DNA of 64,000 nucleotides from Streptomyces malaysiensis subsp. samsunensis. GTDB taxonomy: Bacteria > Actinomycetota > Actinomycetes > Streptomycetales > Streptomycetaceae. Below the pieces are notes generated by a model. The model saw nothing but the letters and a program-made list of their open reading frames with translations, ran no database searches and was not told where the DNA came from. This document shows positions 34,669 to 43,378 of the stretch, piece by piece. The DNA lies in NCBI RefSeq assembly GCF_024519315.1, contig NZ_JANIIC010000035.1:1-64000 (forward strand), written 5' to 3'. Both the position numbers and the translations under genes were made by a program. Numbering within the stretch: position 1 is the first letter of the stretch; each line of letters starts with the position of its first letter.

Positions 34669-36606
34669 TCAGCCCGCGGACCGCCCCGCCGTGCCGCCGC
34701 CCAGGCCGTCGACGTAGGTGGCGATCCAGGCCAGCGGCGCGTTCCAGTTGATGGTGATCTCGTTGGTGGAGAACGCCATGATGTCGTCGATGTAGCACAT
34801 CGCCGGGGCGCAGCCGTTCAGCTTCTCCTTGGCGACCGGGTCCTGGAGCCCGGAGTTCGGGCCGCCCGCCAGCGAACCGGGTGCCGGATGCGGCAGCTTG
34901 TGGTCGAGCTGGTGGGCCCAGAAGCGGTGGTGCTGGTTGTGCGAGTTCCGTTCGCCGTAGCCGGTGACGTAGGACTGGTTGAGCGGATTCGCGCCCAGCA
35001 GGTAGTCCATGCCGCGGAGCACCGCGTCGCGGTAGCGGGGCTTGTCCGTCAGGTCGTGCGCGGTGGCGAGCACGATCATGTTGTTCAGCACCTGACTGTT
35101 GGAGCCCCACTCGTACTTGCCGTCCTTCGGCGCGTACGGAACGCCGTAGGCCGACTTCGCGGAGTCCGCGGCGTAGTGGTCGGCGGCCTTCGTCACCATC
35201 GAGCGCACCTCGGCGCGCTGCCGCGCGGTGAGCTTGTTGGGGACGGTGGCCAGGTCCAGCGCTCCCAGCCCCGCGGTCGAGGCCCAGGACATGCCGCCGC
35301 CGCGCGGGAAAAGCGCGCCGACGTCGCGGTGCAGCGGCGAGTCGAGCACCGCCTTGGCGTAGGTGTGGTCGCCGGTGGTGATGAACAGCTCGGCCGCGGC
35401 CCAGTAGAACTCGTCACCGACGGACTGGTCGCCGTAGGCGCCGCCGCCCGTGGAGTCGCTGTCGCTCGCGAGGATCTTCGGATGTGCCTTGGCCGCGGCC
35501 CACGCGGTCCGGGCCGCGTGCAGCGAGCGGGCGGCGAACTCCGGGTCGTAGGACTTGAACAGGCGGGCGCTCTGCGCGGCGGCGGCCGCCAGGTTGAGCG
35601 TGGCCGCGGTGGACGGCTTGTGCAGCTCACGCTGTTGCTGGTCCTGATCCGGCCGGGTCGGGAAGCCGGTCCACTCCTTGTCGTGCACCTTATGGAAGGC
35701 CATACCGGCGAGCGGCTTGCCCTTGGGCACCTGCATGCGCAGCAGGAACTCCATCTCCCAGCGGGCCTCGTCCAGGATGTCCGGGACGCCGTTGCCGCGC
35801 TCGGGCACCCGGAGCCGGCCGTCGCCCAGCGACGCGCCGTCGGCGCCCTTGGTGGTGCGGGTGCGCTCGTACGCGGACATCAGCTGGGCCACGGAGATAC
35901 CGCCGTTGACGACGTACTTGCCCTGGTCACCGGCGTCGTACCAGCCACCGGAGACATCGCGGCGGTAGTCGCACACACCGTCCTGGCACGGGACGTCGGT
36001 GTCGCCCCGGTGCGGGGCTGCCTTGTCATGGCCCGCGGGACGGGCGTACTTCGGCCCCACGAGATCCGCGTCGATCTTGATGCCGCTGCGGTTGCGGTAG
36101 AAGTACGCCAGCGCGTCGCTCCGCAGTGAGCTGTAGAGGTGGTCACCGATGGTGAACGGCTCGCTCTTCTTGCCGTCGACGGTGACGGTGTACCCCTTGC
36201 CCTCGTTCGTGACCTTGCTGAAGTCGAAGGTCTGAACGTTCTGCCGGGAGCTCGGGTCGACGCCGGCGGGGGTGGTGGTCCCGCTCGCCTGCTCGGTGCC
36301 GTCGGCGGCCCGGAGCGTCCAGGTCAGGGGCTTGGTGGCGCTGGTGACGACCGTGCCCCTCTTGGGTCCGTCGGTCAGATAGCCGACCTGGTTCACCCGC
36401 ACCGGCGAGCCGGTGTCGGGCTTGGGAGCGGCCTGGGGCAGGGCCGTCTCGGCGCCATGCCGTGCGTGGTGGCCCACGGCACCCGCGGCGGGTGCGGTCA
36501 GGGCGCCGAGGGTCAGCCCGGCGGCGACCGCCGCGCACACCATGCTCCGGCGGCGGCGGTCGGTCCGGTCAGGGGCGGTCCGTACACGAGGAGCAGGAGG
36601 AGACAA
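34669..36606 (-). CDS. Secreted GH9 endoglucanase
   Basis: A 645-residue exported cellulase. A basic N-terminus (RTDRRRRS) and hydrophobic segment (22-44) form the leader. An Ig-like CelD_N domain follows (about 66-155; PVRVNQVGYLTDGPKRG), then the GH9 (alpha/alpha)6 barrel. Catalytic acids are in GGWYDAGDQGKYVVNGG (D224, D227) and near the end in STNEITINWNAPLAW (E616). No carbohydrate-binding module is attached. The start used is TTG; a shorter ATG at residue 22 would cut off the basic region. It cleaves internal beta-1,4-glucosidic bonds. I see no CebR-type TGGGAGCGCTCCCA site upstream. Confidence 0.9.
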   Translation of the reverse strand: MSPPAPRVRTAPDRTDRRRRSMVCAAVAAGLTLGALTAPAAGAVGHHARHGAETALPQAAPKPDTGSPVRVNQVGYLTDGPKRGTVVTSATKPLTWTLRAADGTEQASGTTTPAGVDPSSRQNVQTFDFSKVTNEGKGYTVTVDGKKSEPFTIGDHLYSSLRSDALAYFYRNRSGIKIDADLVGPKYARPAGHDKAAPHRGDTDVPCQDGVCDYRRDVSGGWYDAGDQGKYVVNGGISVAQLMSAYERTRTTKGADGASLGDGRLRVPERGNGVPDILDEARWEMEFLLRMQVPKGKPLAGMAFHKVHDKEWTGFPTRPDQDQQQRELHKPSTAATLNLAAAAAQSARLFKSYDPEFAARSLHAARTAWAAAKAHPKILASDSDSTGGGAYGDQSVGDEFYWAAAELFITTGDHTYAKAVLDSPLHRDVGALFPRGGGMSWASTAGLGALDLATVPNKLTARQRAEVRSMVTKAADHYAADSAKSAYGVPYAPKDGKYEWGSNSQVLNNMIVLATAHDLTDKPRYRDAVLRGMDYLLGANPLNQSYVTGYGERNSHNQHHRFWAHQLDHKLPHPAPGSLAGGPNSGLQDPVAKEKLNGCAPAMCYIDDIMAFSTNEITINWNAPLAWIATYVDGLGGGTAGRSAG

Positions 36607-36772
36607 GACTCAGCACTTCCGGGGTTCGGCGTCTTTTCCGTCCCCCAGAGGCTATGAACCCGTCCTGGCCTGCGGCTTCGTACGCTTAGCCGAAATCCGG
36701 GTACACCAGGTGACCGAGGCCGGCCTCCTTCGATCGAGGTATCGCGCGAGGTGAGGGGCGGTGGCGGCGGGG

Positions 36773-38047
36773 CTACCAGCGGGCGAGATCCGGCTGGAAG
36801 GACGGGTCGAAGCGCCGCATGTACCCGGTGTCATCGCGGTTGCGCTGTCCGCAGCGCACGTACTGCTCATGCAGGCGCGCCAGGGCGTCGGGGTCCAGCT
36901 CCACACCGAGGCCGGGGGCGCCCGGCACGGGCACCGCGCCGTCCGTGAAGGTCAGCACGCCGTCCACGATCACGTCCTCGGTCTTCCACGGCCAGTGGGT
37001 GTCACAGGCGTAGCTGAGATTCGGGGTGGCCGCGGCCAGGTGGACCATCGCGGCCAGGCTGATCCCCAGATGCGAGTTCGAGTGCATGGACAGGCCCATG
37101 CCGAAGGTGTCGCAGATGCCGGAGAGCAGCTTGGAGCGGCGCAGCCCGCCCCAGTAGTGGTGGTCGGAGAGGACGACCTGGACGGCGTCGGCGGCCACCG
37201 CGGGGGCCAGCCCGTCGAAGGCCACCACACACATGTTGGTGGCCAGCGGCATGGGGACCTCGCGGGCGACCGCGGCCATGCCCTCGATCCCGGGGGTGGG
37301 GTCCTCCAGGTACTCCAGCACACCGTCGAGCGCGCGCCCGACCTTCACCGATGTCCGCGTCGTCCAGACGGCATTGGGGTCCAGGCGCAGCGGATGGTCG
37401 GGGAAGGCACGGCGCAGCGCCCGTATCGCCTCGATCTCCTCCTCCGGGGGCCTGACGCCGCCCTTCAGCTTGATCGCGGTGAAGCCGTAGTCGTCCACCA
37501 TCCGCCGGGCCTGCGCCACGATGGCGTCGGGGTCGAGGGCCTCGCCCCAGGAGTCCGGTTCCCGGCCGGGGTGGCCGGCCCACTTGTAGAAGAGGTACGC
37601 GCTGAACGGGACCGCGGACCGCACGGCGCCGCCGAGGAGGTCGCAGACCGGGCGTCCGATGGCCTTGCCCTGGATGTCCAGGAGCGCCACCTCGAACGGG
37701 GAGGCGACGCGGTCGACGGTGCTGCTGGTGGTGATCATGCCGGTGAGCCCGGAGCCGCCCGCGCCGCCCACGCGGTCGATGACCCGCTGGACGCGCTGGT
37801 GGAGTTCCTCGGTGGCGAAGGCGTCCAGCCCGACGATCTCGTGTCCGACGGCCGTGAGGCGCTCCAGGTGGAGTTCGTCCGCGTAGGTCTCGCCGAGCCC
37901 GGTCAGACCCGCGTCGGTGTGGACCTGCACGATCGAGCGGAGCGCGAAGGGCTCATGGACGCCGACGGAGTTGAGCAGGGCCGGGTCGTGGAAGGCGACG
38001 GGGGTGATGGTGACATCCGTGATGCGCGGGGCTGCTCCGTCAGACAT
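36773..38047 (-). CDS. Glucarate dehydratase-like enolase superfamily enzyme
   Basis: A 424-residue enolase-superfamily protein of the mandelate racemase/glucarate dehydratase group, which removes water from D-glucarate to give 5-keto-4-deoxy-glucarate. Family landmarks in order: TSSTVDRVASPFEVALLDI (region of substrate specificity), AIKLKGG (catalytic Lys pair), RLDPNAVW, YLEDPTPG and LATNMC (metal ligands), SDHHYWGG and MHSNSHLG (catalytic His). The ATG beginning MSDGAAP is chosen because upstream codons look non-coding. No aldolase or permease is adjacent. A small palindrome ATTCC-N4-GGAAT lies upstream and may serve an IclR/GntR-type regulator encoded elsewhere. Confidence 0.87.
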   Translation of the reverse strand: MSDGAAPRITDVTITPVAFHDPALLNSVGVHEPFALRSIVQVHTDAGLTGLGETYADELHLERLTAVGHEIVGLDAFATEELHQRVQRVIDRVGGAGGSGLTGMITTSSTVDRVASPFEVALLDIQGKAIGRPVCDLLGGAVRSAVPFSAYLFYKWAGHPGREPDSWGEALDPDAIVAQARRMVDDYGFTAIKLKGGVRPPEEEIEAIRALRRAFPDHPLRLDPNAVWTTRTSVKVGRALDGVLEYLEDPTPGIEGMAAVAREVPMPLATNMCVVAFDGLAPAVAADAVQVVLSDHHYWGGLRRSKLLSGICDTFGMGLSMHSNSHLGISLAAMVHLAAATPNLSYACDTHWPWKTEDVIVDGVLTFTDGAVPVPGAPGLGVELDPDALARLHEQYVRCGQRNRDDTGYMRRFDPSFQPDLARW

Positions 38048-38142
38048 CGACGTCCATTCATATGGTTGAACGGGTGGTAGATGGGTGAACGATACCAAGG
38101 TGCCGCCCCGACGAGGAGGGGGCGCCCGCCGCAACTCATGTG

Positions 38143-38156
38143 ATTCCGCATGGAAT
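38143..38156. promoter_or_regulatory. Candidate operator of the glucarate dehydratase gene
   Basis: ATTCC-GCAT-GGAAT, resembling IclR-family sites, in an AT-rich patch 96 nt before the start. No regulator gene is adjacent. Confidence 0.4.
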
Positions 38157-38278
38157 TATTGCTTCCGGAGCCATTGACCTGGGCGAACGGGCGATCGTAA
38201 GGTCTGCGCACACCTAGCCCCGCATTCACATGCGTGACCGCCGTTCACCATGGCTCTACCCGGATCGCCTCAGGGTGA

Positions 38279-38330
38279 CCACGGCCCCGCCCCGCCCTGA
38301 ACCATGCATTTCGGGCAGGACGGGCCGTGG
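38279..38330. terminator. Hairpin downstream of the quinone-oxidoreductase gene
   Basis: Arms CCACGGCCC and GGGCCGTGG with further partial pairing inside, in the 366-nt gap between the glucarate dehydratase start and the MDR oxidoreductase stop. The rest of this gap shows no gene. Confidence 0.45.
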
Positions 38331-38413
38331 CGCGTCACCGGCGGAGGGCCGCATCCGTCGGGGTGCGGTCAGCGGTGGACCGACGAGGGCGTACGCCGTC
38401 CGCGCGGAGCGGA

Positions 38414-39382
38414 TCAGGCGCCGACGCGGAGGACCAGCTTGCCGCGGGTGTGGCCGTCCTCGCCCTTGCGGTGGGCGCGGGCGGCCTCCTCCAGCGGGAA
38501 GACCTCCTCGACCTCGACCACGGCCTCCCCCTTGTCGATCAGCCCGGCGATCGCGGTGAGGTCGGCGCCGTCCGGCTCGACGAGGAAGCCACTGGTACGC
38601 ATCCCGGCGGCGTCCGCGGCCTGCCGCACCTCGGGGGCGACGCCACCGGGGACGGCCACCAGCAGTCCCCCCTTCTTCAGCACCTTCAGGGAACGGGTGC
38701 TGGTGGCGTCGTGGTCCTCGCCCAGAAGGTCGATCACCACATCGATGTCCTCGACCACGTCCTCGAAGCGCCGCTCGGTGTAGTCGACCAGCTCCGCCGC
38801 TCCGAGCCGGCCGAGCCATTCGTGCCGGCTCCCCCGGGCGGTCCCCACCACCCGCGCCCCCAGGTGCCGTGCGAACTGGACGGCGAAGTGCCCGACACCG
38901 CCGGCGGCGGCGTGCACCAGAACCCGCTGACCCGCCGTCACCCGGGCGGTGTCCACGATGATCTGCCAGGCCGTCAGCGCCGCCAGCGGCACGGCGGCCG
39001 CCTCCTCATGGCTCAATGTGCCGGGCTTGCGGGCGAACTGACGAGAGGGGGCCGTGACGAACTCGGCGTAGCCACCGGCCTGGCGGGGGAACCACGGCAT
39101 GCCGTACACCTCGTCGCCGGGGGCCAGGGTGGTCACCCCGAACCCGACCTCCTCGACCACGCCGGAGACATCCCAGCCCAGGGTGAACGGCGGATCGCCG
39201 AGCACACCGGCCATGCCGCCGCCCTGGCGGGTCTTCCAGTCGACCGGGTTGATACCGGCGGCGCGCACCCGCACCAGCACCTCGGTGGGCAGCGGCTCCG
39301 GGCGCGGGACCTCCGCGACGCGCAGCACCTCCGGGCCGCCGAGCGCATCCTGCACCACCGCACGCATCATGGACCTGGCCAC
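38414..39382 (-). CDS. NADPH:quinone reductase-like MDR oxidoreductase
   Basis: A 322-residue zinc-independent medium-chain dehydrogenase/reductase. The N-terminal GroES-like domain contains INPVDWKTRQGG, and the Rossmann domain has VHAAAGGVGHFAVQFARHLG. Zinc-ligand cysteines are absent, as in quinone oxidoreductases. The GTG start has AGGAGG five nt upstream, which decides it over the internal ATGs. The gene is divergent from an HxlR regulator with a near-perfect operator between them, an arrangement typical of electrophile- or quinone-inducible detoxification. Confidence 0.92.
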   Translation of the reverse strand: MARSMMRAVVQDALGGPEVLRVAEVPRPEPLPTEVLVRVRAAGINPVDWKTRQGGGMAGVLGDPPFTLGWDVSGVVEEVGFGVTTLAPGDEVYGMPWFPRQAGGYAEFVTAPSRQFARKPGTLSHEEAAAVPLAALTAWQIIVDTARVTAGQRVLVHAAAGGVGHFAVQFARHLGARVVGTARGSRHEWLGRLGAAELVDYTERRFEDVVEDIDVVIDLLGEDHDATSTRSLKVLKKGGLLVAVPGGVAPEVRQAADAAGMRTSGFLVEPDGADLTAIAGLIDKGEAVVEVEEVFPLEEAARAHRKGEDGHTRGKLVLRVGA

Positions 39383-39458
39383 GTGTGCCTCCTGAGCTCA
39401 TCCGTTCTCTCGCGCCCGCTCTCCGGACGCGTTCGCACGCTATCCGCCGGGCTCTGGT

Positions 39459-39490
39459 TACCCACAAGGGACACTGCTACCTTTTGGGTA
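39459..39490. promoter_or_regulatory. HxlR operator between divergent genes
   Basis: Inverted repeat TACCCACAAGG / CCTTTTGGGTA (10 of 11 pairs) separated by 10 nt, centred in the gap of the MDR and HxlR genes. Similar spaced repeats bind HxlR/YodB/HypR dimers. Confidence 0.65.
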
Positions 39491-39514
39491 GTACCAGCAT
39501 TCGGAGGTCGCTCC

Positions 39515-39889
39515 ATGAGCACGCGATGTCACACCGGCCAGCACGACCATCATGATGTGTACGAGGCCCAGTGCCCGTGCCGCGCCATGCTGGATCTGCT
39601 GGCGAACAAATGGGCGGCGCTCGCCATCGGGGCCCTGGAGGACGGCCCGCTGCGGTTCGGCGCGCTCCAGCGCCGCCTTCAGGGCGTCAGCCCGAAGGTG
39701 CTCACCCAGACGCTGCGCCGCCTCGAGGACGCCGGACTCGTCGAGCGCACCGTTTACCCGGCCGTCCCGCTCCATGTGGAGTACGAACTCACTCCCCTGG
39801 GCCACAGCGCGTCCATCCCGCTGCGGAATCTGCGCATATGGGTCGAGGACAACCTCGACCTCACCACCGCGCCCGCGACGCCCGCGTGA
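39515..39889 (+). CDS. HxlR family transcriptional regulator
   Basis: A 124-residue winged-helix protein: CPCRAMLDLLANKWAALAIGAL in the first helices, then FGALQRRLQGVSPKVLTQTLRRLEDAGLVER-type recognition region (about residues 48-78). Cys20 and Cys22 at the beginning correspond to the thiol-sensing Cys found in many HxlR/YodB members. ATG start with GGAGGT 7 nt upstream. It probably controls the divergent quinone-reductase-like gene through the inverted repeat between them and could sense reactive electrophiles. Confidence 0.93.
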   Translation: MSTRCHTGQHDHHDVYEAQCPCRAMLDLLANKWAALAIGALEDGPLRFGALQRRLQGVSPKVLTQTLRRLEDAGLVERTVYPAVPLHVEYELTPLGHSASIPLRNLRIWVEDNLDLTTAPATPA

Positions 39890-39994
39890 CGGCGCCGGTC
39901 CCCCGTCACCGCCGCCCGCCCCCTCAGCACCCTCCCCACGGACGAGGGGGCGCCCTTTTCGAACCCCGCGGCTCCCTGCGAGCCAAGGGCTCCG

Positions 39995-40654
39995 TCAGAA
40001 CGCGGGGGCGGTGCGGATGGCCGCGATGTCGAACTGGAGGCGGACCTTCTCACTCACCAGGGCGCCGCCCTCCGCCAGTCTGGCGTTGTAGGTCAGGCCC
40101 CATTCGGAGCGGTTGATGGTGGTCGTACCGTCGAAGCCCGCCCGCTGGTAGCCGAAGGGGTCCGTGACCTGCCCGATATAGGTGAGGTCCAGGATCACGG
40201 GGCGGGTGATGTCTCTGATCGTGAGGTCCCCGGTCATCCGGTAGACGTCCGTGCCCACGACCTCCACGGCGGTACTGGCGAACCGGATGTGCGGGTAGGT
40301 TCTGGCGTCCAGGAAATCCCGGCCCATCAGGTGGTCGTCGCGCTGCTCGACACCGGTCTGGACACTCGCGGTGGACATCAGGACCTCGGCCCGGGAGCGG
40401 CGCGGATCACGGCCGTCGAAGTAGAGGCGGCTCTGGAACTCCGCGAAGGCGCCACGCACCGTGGTCACCATGGCGTGCCGGACAGAGAAACCGATCCGAC
40501 TGTGCGCCGGGTCGACGATCCACTCTCCGGTGAGAGCCGCGAGATCGGGATCCGGCAGAGCGACGGCACCGACGGACGTCGCCCGGGTAGGGGGGACCGC
40601 CGGCGCGGCGTTGGGGACCGCACGGCGGGGGGTACTGCGGCTGAACAGGTTCAT
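39995..40654 (-). CDS. YceI family protein
   Basis: A 219-residue lipocalin-like YceI protein, which binds polyisoprenoid-type lipids in the barrel. Features: GEWIVDPAHSRIGFSVRHAM at about residues 44-63, QTGVEQRDDHLMGRDFLDA and the C-terminal NRSEWGLTYNA. No clear signal peptide, so probably cytoplasmic as in many actinomycetes. The ATG (MNLFSRST) is preceded by GGGTGG; an upstream TTG is less likely. It is divergent from a thioesterase-like gene with two palindromes between them. Confidence 0.9.
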   Translation of the reverse strand: MNLFSRSTPRRAVPNAAPAVPPTRATSVGAVALPDPDLAALTGEWIVDPAHSRIGFSVRHAMVTTVRGAFAEFQSRLYFDGRDPRRSRAEVLMSTASVQTGVEQRDDHLMGRDFLDARTYPHIRFASTAVEVVGTDVYRMTGDLTIRDITRPVILDLTYIGQVTDPFGYQRAGFDGTTTINRSEWGLTYNARLAEGGALVSEKVRLQFDIAAIRTAPAF

Positions 40655-40694
40655 GCCACCCGTTGTTACTTTCAACCTAGGGGGTGACGCAACC

Positions 40695-40725
40695 CTTGAT
40701 CAAGAGCAGATACACAAGAATCTTG
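40695..40725. promoter_or_regulatory. Two adjacent CTTGA/CAAG palindromes in the YceI/thioesterase gap
   Basis: CTTGATCAAG (40695-40704) and CAAGAATCTTG (40715-40725) are perfect palindromes separated by 10 nt, and resemble MarR-type sites. No MarR gene is adjacent. Confidence 0.5.
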
Positions 40726-40879
40726 AGTAAGTGCCTCCGGGGCCCCGCCAGCGTGCCCGCCGGTGCCCGCCCACACGCCTGGCGCGACCAAGGTGCGGGC
40801 GGCGTGCGCACCGCCGGATACGTCATCCTGGTCAACGCCCTTTGATCACCGCGATGTTCCCGCCGAGGAGAAGCACCCG

Positions 40880-41671
40880 TTGACGACCGACAGCTACTAC
40901 GAGCCGATCGACGAACACCGCTACAAGCCCACCTCTCACGTCAGTGGCGCCTGGAGCACCGATGAGCAGCACTTCAGCCCGCTCGGCGGTCTCATCGTCC
41001 ACGCCATCGACCGCCATCTCGCCACCCGTCCGGACACCGGACTGCTCCTCAGCCGGATCAGCTTCGACATCCTCGGGCGCCTCGCCCTCGACGAGTGCGA
41101 GATCCGGGTGGAGACCATCCGGCCCGGCCGCACCATCGAACTCCTCGAAGCCGTCGTGCTCATCGCCGACCGCCCGGTGGTCCGGGCCCGAGCCTGGCTC
41201 CTCGCCGCCGTGGACACCGCCGCCGTCGCCGGTGGCACCGGGGACCGGCTCACCCCTCCCGAGCGGCTCGCCCCCTGGGCGATGGCCTCGCTGTGGCCCG
41301 GCGGGTACATCGCCTCCCTGGACTCCCGTCCGCTCGCACCGCCCCGGCCGGGCCGCGCCACCGTATGGGTCTCCACCCCGCTCGACCTCGTGGCCGGGCA
41401 GACCAGCACCCCGCTGGCCTCCTACATCACGCTGATCGACACCGCCAACGGCATCGCCGTACGGCAGTCGCCCACCGCCTGGATGTTCCCCAACGTCGAT
41501 CTGACCATCCACCTCCACCGCCGGCCGGAGGGCCGCTGGGCCGGGCTGGACACCACGGTCACCTTCGGCGACACCGGCCAGGGCATCACCAGCACCGTGC
41601 TGCACGATCTGCGCGGTCCGGTCGGCCACGCCCAGCAGATCCTCACCGTCCGCCCCCTGCCCGGCAGCTGA
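40880..41671 (+). CDS. Hotdog-fold thioesterase family protein
   Basis: A 263-residue double-hotdog acyl-CoA thioesterase-like protein. Features: DEQHFSPLGGLIVHAIDRH in the first hotdog and PLASYITLIDTANGIA with FPNVDLTIHLHRRPEGRWAGLDT in the second, the latter being the most conserved part of the TesB-like group. The TTG start has GAGGAG nine nt upstream; the frame extends further but those codons look unrelated. It hydrolyses or binds acyl thioesters; the physiological acyl chain is unknown. It shares a divergent regulatory gap with YceI. Confidence 0.82.
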   Translation: MTTDSYYEPIDEHRYKPTSHVSGAWSTDEQHFSPLGGLIVHAIDRHLATRPDTGLLLSRISFDILGRLALDECEIRVETIRPGRTIELLEAVVLIADRPVVRARAWLLAAVDTAAVAGGTGDRLTPPERLAPWAMASLWPGGYIASLDSRPLAPPRPGRATVWVSTPLDLVAGQTSTPLASYITLIDTANGIAVRQSPTAWMFPNVDLTIHLHRRPEGRWAGLDTTVTFGDTGQGITSTVLHDLRGPVGHAQQILTVRPLPGS

Positions 41672-41907
41672 CCGCGTACGGGACCCGCCGCCACCGGTGA
41701 GGTGGCGGCTCGCCTGTACGATGACGCCGCAAGCAACGAACCACTCTGCCTGACGCAGAGCTGGCGCGACCGCTCGGCGGCCGCGGTCTTCTGCCCCTGC
41801 TCGGCGCGGACCCGGTATCTACCCCGGTCCAGCGCGAGAGGACAGCTCTCGGCGCACTCCGCCATGCCGGCCCGGGTGCGCTACCAGGCGGCGGAAAGGC
41901 GTCGGCC
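41672..41907. other. 236-nt leader of an MFS gene, no recognised element
   Basis: Between the thioesterase and the MFS gene. It can form several GC stems, for example CTCTGC-CTGAC-GCAGAG. An 81-codon open frame begins near 41702, overlaps the MFS start and has no domain. I recognise no riboswitch or T-box; a structured leader or small upstream peptide remains possible. Confidence 0.4.
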
Positions 41908-43266
41908 GTGGCATCCGCGGTCTCCAGGACCACCCCTTCTCCCGTAGAGCCCCCTCCCGCACCGCGCGCGGGCTACGGGCAACTGCTGCGCACACCGGGC
42001 GCGTGGAGCTTCCTGCTGCCCGGTTTCGCCGCCCGGCAGCCGTTCGCGATGCTGACGATCAGCATCGTGCTGCTGCTGCGCCACACCACCGGGTCGTACG
42101 GTGTCGCCGGTGTGGTCGCGGCCGTCACCGGCGTCTCCATGGCGCTGTTCGCGCCGCGGAGCGGCAAGCTGGCCGACCGCCACGGGCAGAGCGCGGTTCT
42201 GGTGCCGGGGGTGCTGATCCACGCGGCGGCCGCGGCCCTGCTGACCGCGCTCGCGCTGGTACACGCGCCACTGTGGGCGCTGATCGCCGCCGCGGTGCCG
42301 ACGGGCGCCTCCGTCCCGCAGGTCGGACCCATGGTGCGGGCCCGCTGGGCGGCCGTACTCGGGGACGGCGCCACGGGCGGACCCGGCCCACGTTCGGGGC
42401 GCCATCCGCTGCCGGCGACCGCGGCCGCGTTCGAGTCCGTGACGGACGAGCTCACGTTTGTCATCGGCCCCGTGCTCGCGACCGGCCTGAGCACCGGAGT
42501 GCACCCGGCCTCCGGCCTGATCGCGGAGGCCGCGCTGACCCTCGCGGGCGGACTGCTCTTCGCGGCCCAGCGCCGTACCGCGCCGCGGCCGGGCTCCACG
42601 CGGGCGGACACGCGGGAGCGGCACGTCTCGGCCCTGTCGGTGCCGGGTGTGCGTGTCCTGGCCGTGGCCTTCCTGGGCATCGGCTCGGTCTTCGGCGGTA
42701 TGCAGGTGGCGCTGACCGCCTTCACCCAGGAGCACGGTCAGCCCGGCCTGAACGGTGTGCTCTACGGCGTCTTCGCGGCGGGCAACATGCTCGCGGGCGT
42801 GGCCTGCGGCGCCATCGCCTGGCGCACCTCCCCGCGGCGGCGGCTGCTGACGTCCTACACCGCGCTGACTCTGGTCTGCTCGACGCTGTGGGCGGTGCCC
42901 ACACCACTGCCGCTGGGCGGTCTTGGACTGCTCGCGGGGCTGTGCGTCGCACCGGCGCTGATCACCGGCTACACCCTGGTGGAGGCCCTGGTCCCGGCCA
43001 CGTCCCGGACGGAGGCGTTCACCTGGCTGACCGGCTCGGTCGCGCTGGGGCAGGCCGCGGCGGTGACGGCGGGCGGACAGCTGGCGGACGGCTTCGGCGC
43101 GAGCGCCGCCTTCACGGTGCCGCTCATGGGCACGGCCCTCGCCCTGCTGACGGTGGTGTCCCTGCGCGCCCGGATCGCACCGCGCGGCGCCACGAAAGAG
43201 ATACGCCACGAGCGGGACCCCGCCGCCCCTCGCCCCGAGTCGCTCCGGGCGGCGGACACCTCCTGA
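41908..43266 (+). CDS. MFS transporter
   Basis: A 452-residue, 12-helix major facilitator with a Pro-rich N-terminal tail. Landmarks: FLLPGFAARQPFAMLTISIV in helix 1, APRSGKLADRHGQ after helix 2, and ESVTDELTFVIGPVLATGL in the middle. This type is widespread in actinomycetes as unassigned efflux pumps. GTG start. It stands alone and ends convergently with the flavoprotein gene at a shared hairpin. Substrate unknown. Confidence 0.87.
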   Translation: MASAVSRTTPSPVEPPPAPRAGYGQLLRTPGAWSFLLPGFAARQPFAMLTISIVLLLRHTTGSYGVAGVVAAVTGVSMALFAPRSGKLADRHGQSAVLVPGVLIHAAAAALLTALALVHAPLWALIAAAVPTGASVPQVGPMVRARWAAVLGDGATGGPGPRSGRHPLPATAAAFESVTDELTFVIGPVLATGLSTGVHPASGLIAEAALTLAGGLLFAAQRRTAPRPGSTRADTRERHVSALSVPGVRVLAVAFLGIGSVFGGMQVALTAFTQEHGQPGLNGVLYGVFAAGNMLAGVACGAIAWRTSPRRRLLTSYTALTLVCSTLWAVPTPLPLGGLGLLAGLCVAPALITGYTLVEALVPATSRTEAFTWLTGSVALGQAAAVTAGGQLADGFGASAAFTVPLMGTALALLTVVSLRARIAPRGATKEIRHERDPAAPRPESLRAADTS

Positions 43267-43294
43267 GCGACATCCCGCTCCGGGGGGCGGTACC

Positions 43295-43329
43295 GAGCCG
43301 GGCGGCGGCCGTACGGTCGCCGCCCGCTC
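43295..43329. terminator. Bidirectional hairpin between convergent genes
   Basis: GAGCCGGGCGGCGG pairs with CGCCGCCCGCTC around a CCGTACGG loop, with one mismatch and one bulge. It lies between the MFS and flavoprotein stops. Confidence 0.65.
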
Positions 43330-43378
43330 ACGGTGCTCCGAACGCGGGGTCCGAGATGTGAGCAGCCGCAGGTCCCGG

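Noticed and set aside
41702..41947. 81-codon frame in the leader of the MFS gene
   Set aside because: No recognised domain and Arg/Ser/Pro-rich end; kept only as a note in the leader entry.
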